NCBI GenBank assembly: GCA_019787685.1
Contig: JAHNUO010000008.1
Span: 868,001-932,000 of the forward strand
DNA length: 64,000 nucleotides
Direction of reading: 5' to 3'
Origin: Chiua virens
Lineage: Eukaryota > Basidiomycota > Agaricomycetes > Boletales > Boletaceae
The notes under the pieces are model-generated. The model did not search any database, was not told where the DNA came from, and was given only the letters and a program-made list of their open reading frames with translations. Made by a program: the position numbers and the translations under genes. How positions within the stretch are numbered: the first letter of the stretch is position 1; every line of letters begins with the position of its first letter. This document shows, piece by piece, positions 55,647 to 64,000 of the stretch.

Positions 55647-57997
55647 ATGGCTGCACTCGAGGTACGTCTAATACGCTTTTCGTTGTCATGTCTAACGGCG
55701 AATATTTTCAGGATTTCGAAAATACCCTTAAAGAGATCGTCAACGCGAAACGGTTGTCTGCCTCGAAAATGAGCAAGTTGACCGACATCGCCATGAAATC
55801 ACTCGAGGCACGTATACAGTAGATTTTCGGTGATGATCGAACTTTGACACCTAGGTGTTCCAGAATGACACGAAACTGGTCGCTGTTCTCTATCGAACGC
55901 ACAAGTCATTGCCCAACTCCGCCAAAGTGTCCAGCTTGTATGCCTTTGACGCATTGGCTCGTGCTGCGAGGAGTTTAGTGATTAAACGTGGTTCAACGGG
56001 TTCTATCAATGCGGAGAAGGGTAACGCCGCGACCTTTCTCCTCAAGATTGAAGGCGTGTTGGATGGCCTCTTTCAGGATATGGTCTCCCTGGATAACTCG
56101 GAAGCAAAGGTTAGTTACTGGAACATGCTCTTCCATGAGAATAATTATTTGCGCTCCGTCACCGGTTCCCCTGCGTCATGGGCACCCGAAACCCTATCCC
56201 TCCGGGTGCATTGAGCCCGTAGCGCACATGACCCCGTAGTTAACAAAGTACAGCATTCTTACTTGACTCTAATCACAGGAAAAGACCAAGAAAATCCTCG
56301 AAATATGGGCCAAGTCGACTACTTTTCCTTCGGCGGTACTGACGCGACTGAGGGATATCTTGTCGGACGTACAAAAAGGTGCTTATCAGAACCAAAACAT
56401 GCGGCCGCTAAGTATTTCTTCCGCTTGTGTAATTCTAGCTATTTTTGCTGTTTTTGCCTCCAATGAAATGAGAGTAACAACTAAAACGCTGTTTGGTTTA
56501 TCTTTTCGTTAGAGAACGCAGTAAATCCGACATCGGCCACCGATCCACGCACCCCGCCAGTAGCGCCCACAGCGACCACGCCATCTCAACCAGCCCCTTC
56601 CGATGTGCAGGCGACCTTGCTTGCTTTGCTAGGCCAAGCAGCTCAGGTCACAGGCCACCATCGGTCTGCCAGGTACGCAGCTTTCCTCAATAATGCTCCC
56701 ACCAATCAATGACATCGTTTTCAGCCAAACACCGCCAAACAATGACCCGCAAGTCCAGCAGCAGGCTCAATTAGCCCTCCTGCAACAACTAGCCCGGACT
56801 GCCAAACTCGCCAATGGTTTCCCGACAACTCCTACAGGGCAGACACCACCGCCCAAGGACGGAAAACCTCATCCAGCCGTAATTCCAGTCCCGGAGCCAC
56901 CTCATTCCTCGTGGTCTTCCCAAACAGGAGGTTCACGAAACGACACTTCAGGAGATACACGGTATGCCCGTGACGGCCACTTAGATCGTCCACGAGATCG
57001 ACACTCGCGTGGTGGTTTCCGCGGTGGCTACCGTGGTCGCGGCCGGTGGGATGATCACCATAAGCAGGATCGCTTTCGACCTCGCGACCGTGATTGGGAC
57101 CCACCTTCGCGTCCGGGAAGCAGCCGATCGCGCAGCCCGCGCAGGACCGACGAACGACGAAACGTGCAACCACATAGTCCTCATCGCCGTCCTTCAAACG
57201 ACAATGACTCGCACCCCCAAGCTGAATTAAATATAACACCCAACAACGCTCATGGCAAGGATGAGTTTGGACGGGACATCAGAGCGTCATCCAACTCGCC
57301 TTCCAGATCAGCGTCAGTCGAAGCCGCGCAGGCACTAGCTCCGATGGACACGTCTGTAGATCCTACCGCTGGGGTCGCGCCAGATTATCATACACTTGTA
57401 TCTGAACAGTTGCCTTTGGTAGCTGCAAGTACATCTGCACAGAGTGCTGAAACTCATACCCCGAGCTCAGCGTCACAACAGCAGCCTGGTCTTGACCAAT
57501 TTGATATCAGCGCGTTTGATGCTACTTCTCCGTCATCGTGGGAAGCGCTGGGAAACATGTGGAAAAGTACACGAGGCTATACGCCATCACAGGAGGAACT
57601 GATGTACTTTGTGATGACTGGGAGTATGGCTGCTGCCGGGGTTGCCGATTCCGACCCCAAAGGCGCGCAGGGAGACCAATGGCAACAAGGGGAACCCGGT
57701 TATGGTGCGCGGCGAGGCGGCAGGGGCAGAGGAAACTATGCTGGTGGTGGGCGAGGAGGCCACGGCAACTACCGAGAAGGAGGCGGGTACGTCAATGGCC
57801 CGGGAGTCACGGAGCAAGCTGAGCCGTCGACCTATGCTGTTGTCCTTAATGACGACGTCGAGCCGAGTAACGGTTCAGCTGTTCATCATCAAGACTCTGG
57901 CGAGCAGCACGTCGGGCGAGGTGGTCGAATGGAGCGGGTTGGGGACAAGTGGGTGTTTGTGAGGGATGTCGATGAGGCGTCGTCTGGAGCAGCGTAA
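55647..57997 (+). CDS. CID-domain RNA polymerase II CTD-binding protein with RGG/RS regions
   Basis: Start ATG 55647 (MAALE, split by an intron right after). The CTD-interacting domain reads DFENTLKEIVNAKRLSASKM, LVAVLYRTHKSLPNSAKVSS, LYAFDALARAARSLVIKRGS, ATFLLKIEGVLDGLFQDMVS and KTKKILEIWAKSTTFPSAVL with TRLRDIL. A Pro/Ala/Gln-rich linker follows (QATLLALLGQAAQVTG). The long last exon begins after intron 56673-56723 with QTPPNNDPQVQQQAQLALLQ, then carries RGG and RS/RD repeats (RGGFRGGYRGRGRWDD, SSRSRSPRRTDE), an acidic/Gln stretch and a second RGG-type box (GARRGGRGRGNYAGGGRGG). It ends EASSGAA (stop 57997). No RRM was seen, unlike Nrd1/Seb1, and it is longer than Rtt103. Likely role in transcription termination or mRNA processing. 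Confidence 0.8.
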
Positions 57998-58179
57998 GCA
58001 TACTACACATTCGCATTATCTGTATAGCATCATTATTCTCGCTCACGCCTGCATCGTCACGGGGAATTTTTATAATTATAGCTGATCCTGTACTTAGTGA
58101 TGCATGAATTTCAAGTTCAACCTAGTAAGATTGTAAACTGTCCATTAGGACCAAACATGAACAAGCTGCACTCGGCTTC

Positions 58180-59299
58180 ATGATCAGGGTCATCGTGCCC
58201 ACTGTACTACCGACTCGGATGTTCACCGCGTTTCGACGAGCAACACGCTACTCGCACAGCGTCCGGACATCCACCTCATCGAGCGTCAACGCCGACGAAA
58301 TCGCCCACTTTTCTCGCCTCTCCTCTCTGTGGTGGGACGAACATGGCGAATTTGCACTGCTCCATCGTATGAACCCAACCAGGGTTCAATACATCCGCGA
58401 AAAACTCATCGAAGTCGCGCGCGAGGAAAGGGGGGAGGACGTTGGTAGCAGCATGGAACACAGGCGGGATTCCCTTCGAGGTCTCGACGTTCTCGACGTC
58501 GGATGCGGTGGTGGATTGCTCTCCGAAGTCAGTCTTGGCGTCTGTCTCTTGTCGCTTCTACTCATGCACGACAACGGGCACACTCACATGCAGAGCCTGG
58601 CAAGGATGGGCGCGCGCACGGTGGGCATTGATGCCTCGGAATCGAATATTGGCATTGCGACAGCGCATGCGGGCAAGGACCCAGAATTAACTGTGACGGC
58701 CTCGTCGGGCAATCTCGTCTACCGGAACACGTCCGCCGAGGCGCTCTTGGAGGAGCCAAAACGATACGACGTCGTGTGCTCGATGGAAGTCCTCGAGCAT
58801 GTCGATAACCCGGCTGGGTTCCTCTCGACCTGCGCCGAACTGGTCAAGGTGGGTCACGACCGCACCGGTTCTCAGTGAGATCCGCTGATCCCGCTGTCGT
58901 TTTCTCTTGCGGTTGGACTTTAGCCCGGTGGTCACCTTTTCCTGTCGACGATCGCTCGCACACCGTTGGCTTACTTGTTAACGATCTTGGCGGCGGAGCA
59001 CGTCTTGCGCAAGGTTGTTCGTGGGGACTCATACGTATTCCAAGTTTATCAACCCTTCGGAGCTCGTGGCATTCTTCTCGAGGTACGCTTCGTCGACCCC
59101 AATGCCGGAGGTCCCTGGAAAGCCGTGGATCACGCGCATGTACGAGCATGGCCTCCCTACCCGCACAGAGGCCGAAGTACGTGGCCTCATCTATGAGCCT
59201 TGGAGTGGTCATTGGCACCTGATGTCCCGGGGTGCGACTCAGTGGGGCGCCGCAGAGTGCAATTACCTGTTCTGGGTGCGAAAACCATCAGAGTCGTAA
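58180..59299 (+). CDS. COQ3: ubiquinone biosynthesis O-methyltransferase Coq3
   Basis: Mitochondrial SAM-dependent methyltransferase acting twice in coenzyme Q synthesis. Start ATG 58180 or 58219; the N-terminus (MFTAFRRATRYSHSVRTSTS) looks like a mitochondrial presequence. Core: NADEIAHFSRLSSLWWDEHG, FALLHRMNPTRVQYIREKLI, SAM motif I LDVLDVGCGGGLLSE, then after an intron SLARMGARTVGIDASESNIG, YDVVCSMEVLEHVDNPAGFL, then ELVKPGGHLFLSTIARTPLA. The C-terminal part reads THTYSKFINPSELVAFFSRY, RGLIYEPWSGHWHLMSRGA and CNYLFWVRKPSES (stop 59299). One base appears extra in the GGGG run at 59033-59036: RKVVRG is in one frame and THTYSKF in the next. Otherwise complete. Confidence 0.92.
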
Positions 59300-59520
59300 C
59301 AACCCTCTGAGGTTGAACCCGACATCCATGACATTGATTCTATAACTACAGAGCATATACATATACACAGCGTTATTGTAAAAGTGCAATGGTAAGACAA
59401 GTGAGCGTACACCGACAATAAGGAATGTGATGGGGTTGAGTAAATCCGGAGTGACAAGTCCACTGAACACGAAGACGAAAAAGTTTGGCGACCGAATATG
59501 CGATGGGATGGTTGTGCCGG

Positions 59521-60391
59521 TCAAGACATCAACCTCTCACCCCATACGAGTCGTTGGCGATGTGCTCGGTAGGCACCACCCAAAGCGACCCAAGCAACCC
59601 ACAAAGAGATCATCAGAAAGACAGCGAACGAAGTTCGCATGAGCGCTTTCCATCGCCAAGATACCGGTGCCGAGGAAGCAAATATGATGAGTCGCCAACG
59701 TTCACGAAAGTCCGTATTCAGCCACAGTAAGCTATTCACGAGCTCTTCAGCCTGTAAAAATGTGTCACTCGTCCGCAGATACTCGTGCAGACGAGAATTC
59801 ACCTTTGCTCGACCAGAATCGTACGCGAGACGGATGTTCTTGACGCGCGACTGGATACGAGGCAGTGTCGTCGAGAGGTCCTGAAGAATGGACAACGAAT
59901 CTTGCAACTCGTCTCGCAATTTCGGGATATCCGAGTTCAGCGCTTGATCTGCCCGCTGCGTATTCCTCTGCCAGACATCGAAGACGCACGACCGAATGAG
60001 AGCGGTCTGTAAAAAGAAGACTGTCAACAGAGGACCACTACTCACATTCAGCTCTGAGAGTGCGCCTCTGATCGAGGTTTCGATCGCCCTAAAGTTGGAC
60101 AATTGTTCTCGGAGTTTGCTCTGGAGGAATGACGTTGGGTTGACGCGAGTGGCTGAAAGGAAGAGAGAAAGACGTACGTCGAGATCCTTGATCTGGGTCT
60201 CAAAGTGGGCTGAGCGAACCAAAACACGCTTTGCCTGGCGATCGACACAGCGGCCACCGCTGTCGTCCATACTATTCCTGAAAAATTCAGAGGTGAACAC
60301 ATGAAAGCAGGGAACAAGTGACGATATACAGTGTCGAGGTAAACCTGATCTTTTCCGACTGCTGATGCTGAGATAGCAGCGGTCGTGACAT
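59521..60391 (-). CDS. hypothetical tail-anchored helical protein
   Basis: Start ATG 60391 (MSRPLLSQHQQSEKIR, then NSMDDSGGRCVDRQAKRVLV after an intron ending near 60286). Further exons give RSAHFETQIKDLD, SKLREQLSNFRAIETSIRGA with LSELN, and TALIRSCVFDVWQRNTQRAD. The long last exon has DIPKLRDELQDSLSILQDLS, TTLPRIQSRVKNIRLAYDSG and one C-terminal membrane helix (FAVFLMISLWVAWVALGGAY) followed by RAHRQRLVWGERLMS. Mostly helical, with likely coiled coil; topology resembles SNARE-like or ER tail-anchored proteins, but no SNARE motif was confirmed. Family not recognised. Its start is 147 nt from the divergent NTF2-like gene. Confidence 0.65.
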
Positions 60392-60538
60392 GTACGACAA
60401 CGCTTCACCAGAGAGACGATGAGAACAAAATGTGTGTGTGTGCAGTCCTTTTAATTCTCTCGCCCGTCGCCAAGCCGAGGTTACTTCCAAATCTAGTAAT
60501 CCCGTTCGCCTCGCGGACCGGGCCTCCTTGACGATATC

Positions 60539-61078
60539 ATGTCGAATCCTTCTAATCGACAACGTCTTTCAGATGCTGCACACAACTTTTGCGGTGATTT
60601 TGCACGCAAGGAATCAATAGACGTGCTGGTATCTTACTTTTCCGACACACGTTCGTGCGAGGTCATCGAACATGGCCTATCCAGATTTGCCCCTTTCATA
60701 GGCAAGTCGTTTACAGGACGTGATGGCATGCGACAATACTTCTCCACCGTTACCGCTCTCATCAGCTACGACGACATGGATTTCACGGATTACATCGTCG
60801 ATCCCGTCGTCAGAAAGGTCTCGGTCAAGGCCACCGCGAAGTTCACTTGGATCACCACCAACGAAAGCTGGGGTGAAACATTCACGTATATGTTGGAGTT
60901 TGACGAAGCAGAAAAGATCACCCGTTATGAAATTTGGGGTGATACTGGTGCCTTGTACCTCGCAAGCCATGGTCGTCTTAAACAGGTGAGCCGTAGTACT
61001 CCAAAGTCAGGGGTCATTGGCACACCCAGCAAATATCGTCGATCGATTTCAATCATTTATTTGATACAGATAGAGTAG
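60539..61078 (+). CDS. NTF2-like / SnoaL-like fold protein
   Basis: Start ATG 60539 (MSNPSNRQRLSDAAHNFCGD). The sequence DVLVSYFSDTRSCEVIEHGL, RFAPFIGKSFTGRDGMRQYF, DDMDFTDYIVDPVVRKVSVK, ATAKFTWITTNESWGETFTY and MLEFDEAEKITRYEIWGDTG has the helix-then-curved-sheet pattern of the NTF2-like superfamily common in fungal genomes. An 84-nt intron (60986-61069) precedes the last residues IE and stop 61076-61078. Because 84 is a multiple of three and has no stop in frame, the unspliced message would also read to the same stop with 28 extra residues. Substrate and role unknown. Confidence 0.7.
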   Translation: MSNPSNRQRLSDAAHNFCGDFARKESIDVLVSYFSDTRSCEVIEHGLSRFAPFIGKSFTGRDGMRQYFSTVTALISYDDMDFTDYIVDPVVRKVSVKATAKFTWITTNESWGETFTYMLEFDEAEKITRYEIWGDTGALYLASHGRLKQVSRSTPKSGVIGTPSKYRRSISIIYLIQIE

Positions 61079-61313
61079 GAGTGTGGATGCATGGAAACAA
61101 AGATGAAGATGAGGGGTTACGCTAGGTCAAAAAAAAGTTGGTCGAGGGTTGTGTACTGTCGGACAAGTGTTCTCAGGCTACATTACCGGATCATAAGGTA
61201 TCGTGAAATATTAGTCGAAAAATGGACGCTAAGAATGCGGGGTGGAGCTTAATCGATCGTAAAGTGTCTGTTCTGGTCATAAATATGAACGTCGCACTTC
61301 GTTACGCATGTTT

Positions 61314-64000
61314 CTATTGAAGCACACAATTGCTTTGCTTCTCGTTTCGTTTCTTCTGGCGGTCAGGCTCACCGGACAAGGGGGTAGGGATATCCTGCGA
61401 AACCCTTTCGAACGTGGAGCCCCCATTTGAAGTAATTTTAGACAAGTTTGCACCTTCAGCGGCACGTTGGCTCGTCTGAGGCTGAGCGTCTGTATCAGGC
61501 TCCAAGACCGAGAAGAACGACCGCCTTGGTTCTTGTCGACTGGACTGACTGTCAATCGACTTGAAACTCTTCGGAACCGTGCTGTTGCTGGACTCGGACA
61601 GCGGTCTCTCGTTCGAGTTGACGTCGTACCTCAGCTTGGATGATTTCCGTTCCGGTGCCTTGTCTTCATTGGCGAGAGGAGTTGGGGAAGGAGAGGCAGG
61701 TGGATGAGCAACACATAGAGATGAACGCGAGCGTCCGAAGCCCGATATGATCCTGAACCCAGCAGAAGGCTTCGGAGGTAACCCTTGGCTAGAGCCATGA
61801 CTGGATGACGTGGGATCGGCATTCGGTCGTGGAGTCGGTGCGATGAACGAAACTTCAGAAGGTACAATCATCGATGGATTTAGGGGTGGGGTCGTGCTCG
61901 CTCCATCCTGGCAAGAACGGAATGCATTGGTGTTACCCTTCTCCGCAAACTGCGCATACATCAACAGCTGCGATCGAAGGTCACATGTCGGCGGTGAGTC
62001 TGGCCCACACTTGGCATGGGCTATGAGGTTGCATCGATCGCAAACAACCGCGTTCTTCTTCACACTTCCAAGACACACGCTACAAACCATCGCTTCATAC
62101 ATTCCTTGAGTGGACTGAAACCAAGAAAGATAACGTTACTTACGCTTCCCGAAGATAGTTTTTACGAATGTATGATTTCGTGGTGAAAATGATGTATCGT
62201 CAGGGATGGGTGACGAAGGTACGAAGGGAAGGCTCTGCTGTGGTGCACTGGCCTCATGTCCTGCGCCAGGTTCTGATGATGGCGTTTCCATGATGGGCGA
62301 CTCGACCTGAGCAAGTACCTTGGCAACGTCTGTCTTCTGAAGATCTGCACTGACGCGGCGGAGGAAAGGGATACTGTCTTGAGGACGAAGCTCCTGGCGG
62401 ACGAGTTAGTCGTGTCACTGGCTTCGCAAGAACGCTCGTACCTTAAGTGCGTCCCAGTTTATCTTCAGCCATGGATGTTCACAGAGCATCTCTGCGTCCG
62501 GACGTTGTAGAGGGTCCTTGTGGAAGCATTGTTGGAGAAAGTCTTGCAGTGCTTCGGAACAGTCATCATCTGGTAGAGGTGGCATCTCGTCTTCCACAAT
62601 CCGGAACATAACTGACCAACCAACTTGGTCAGATTTGGCGATAAGCATGTGGATCGACACACACCTGTCATGCTATTTGTAATGTCTCCATAGGGAGGAC
62701 GACCAGTAAGAAGTTCGATGACAGTACAGCCTAAGGACCAGATATCTGATTTCGGAGAAGCACCCTTGAGTTCGATCACCTCGGGAGCCATCCAATTGGG
62801 AGTACCAGCCACGTTGTTGAGTTCACGTTCCATCGCCCGAAGATTAAGAGAGACGCCAAAATCAGATAGTTTGATATTCCCGGTCTTAGTGGTGAGAATA
62901 TTCGCAGCTTTGAGGTCACAGTGGACCACTTGGGATTCATGGAGATAGTGTAGGCCCTCTAAGATTTTGACAACATAGCCAGCGACAAGGCGTTCATTGA
63001 GTTTGCCAAAGGCCTTTAGCGTCTGTCCGAGCGACCCGCTCTCCGCATACCTTTGCCAAGGTTCAGCGATCAGTGGTATCAAATCAGAAGGGATTCCTTA
63101 CTCAAGCACGATGTTCAAGAATTCCTCATCTCTCACCATACCCTCATACTTGACGATGCCTGGGTGCGACAAACTCTTCATCAAGTCGACCTCCTTCATG
63201 AGCTGCATGACTTCCTCTTCTTTGAGACCCTCAAGTCGAATACGCTTGACTGCCACCATCTGACCCGTAGTCAGGTTCAGGGCCCGGTATACGACTCCAA
63301 ATTGGCCTCGCCCGATACAATTACCGAGTTGCTGAAAGAGGAGACGAGTGAGCACAGAAGATAGTACGTCCGGACATAAACTCACGAATCGGACAGCTGG
63401 TTTACCCTCTTCTACAACCACGATCGTCTGACGGACTGTGTTACCATCCATAGACTCGCGACCCGGTATATCACTGGAATTTCTGTTATCCGTGTATCTT
63501 ATGATTCCTGAATGCTCTTACCTAGAACGACGTTGCCTCCCAAGTTCATCGTAAGAATTCGGTCGGCTGCGTTGTCTTGACTTCGGGTCGTCAAATTCGC
63601 TGTAGAGTCGATCGCGTATGCGTGACCCGTCCAAATGGCTAATTGGGCTCCGTGGTGAGTCGGGGGTGGGAGATGCTGGGGAGCTGTGATCCCCAGATAC
63701 CGCCCTTGGAAACGGTACCACGGATGAGCTACCATCTCTGACTGGGTCATCCACACGTGGCACATAGATCCCGTTGCGGCGGGCACCATTTCTTGTGCTT
63801 GAGCGGCGTAGTATCACTCTGGATCCAGGGGATCCAGGAACAGGACTATCGGGACTGGTGTCGCGGCGTAATATAGATTCCTTGGGCATGAGTACAGGAT
63901 CCACACTATGCCGGGGACGATGAGGAGTAGGTCGGCGGGGCGAAGATGGCGCTGATTCGCTATCATCATTATTGCGGTAAACCCCAACAAGGTACGGTTT
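61314..64000 (-). CDS. Cdc7/SepH-type septation kinase, 5' end cut by window edge
   Basis: STE-group kinase resembling the septation-network kinase (S. pombe Cdc7, Aspergillus SepH). The Ser/Pro/Arg-rich N-terminal region is open to the right edge. Kinase domain (about 63400-62420): [20 protein letters not shown] (P-loop), MVAVKRIRL (Lys), [40 protein letters not shown], the catalytic loop [24 protein letters not shown] (DFG), [20 protein letters not shown] and [20 protein letters not shown]. The usual HRD is HCD here (Cys codon 62918-62920). The C-terminal half carries a Cys/His zinc finger, [20 protein letters not shown] with NLIAHAKC (C1-like), then a disordered tail ending [15 protein letters not shown], a basic stretch plus a CaaX-type terminus (stop 61314-61316). 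Exons read in frame. Confidence 0.85.

Overview
This window is nuclear DNA of a basidiomycete mushroom-type fungus (Agaricomycetes). The evidence is dense genes split by many 45-70 nt GT-AG introns, a fused fatty-acid dioxygenase/P450 gene (ppo), a basidiomycete-style RING-PH-VWA mating scaffold, a DOPA-dioxygenase family gene, and single-copy fungal housekeeping genes. I saw no prophage, CRISPR array or complete transposon. Products were assigned by recognising conserved motifs by eye, and exon edges were placed by hand from GT/GC...AG signals and protein continuity.

Layout. Positions 1-7360 (minus) hold most of a TOR kinase, cut inside its kinase domain by the left edge. An intron-containing tRNA-Pro and an M20 amidohydrolase (plus) follow. 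From 10.9 to 25.8 kb nearly everything is on the minus strand: a Caj1-like J-protein, two unrecognised proteins, monothiol glutaredoxin Grx5, a DUF676 lipase and the ppo gene. One small spliced gene (15126-15440) lies on the plus strand there. From 26.4 to 42.4 kb a plus-strand run encodes epsilon-COP, a polyol dehydrogenase, a Pmt4-type O-mannosyltransferase, two adjacent PX-BAR sorting nexins (Mvp1, Vps5), a copper P-type ATPase (Ccc2) and a dynactin-p24-like protein. From 42.8 to 64 kb the strands alternate: a Far1/Ste5-like scaffold, a DOPA dioxygenase, cystathionine beta-synthase, Rfc3, ubiquitin-eS31, an F-box protein, Pet117, a CID-RGG protein, Coq3, a tail-anchored unknown, an NTF2-like protein and a Cdc7/SepH-type kinase cut by the right edge.

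Themes. Membrane traffic is prominent (epsilon-COP, Mvp1, Vps5, dynactin, and Ccc2 as a late-Golgi copper pump). Growth and cell-cycle control is represented by TOR, the septation kinase, Rfc3 and the mating scaffold. Mitochondrial functions include Grx5, Pet117 and Coq3. This looks like ordinary eukaryotic gene order, not an operon-like system.

Points of most interest. The ppo P450 half has lost its heme-thiolate cysteine. The septation kinase carries an HCD in place of HRD, a zinc finger and a C-terminal CaaX box. Isolated one-base frame breaks recur in otherwise well-conserved housekeeping genes and look more like sequence error than decay. At least three introns use GC-AG ends.
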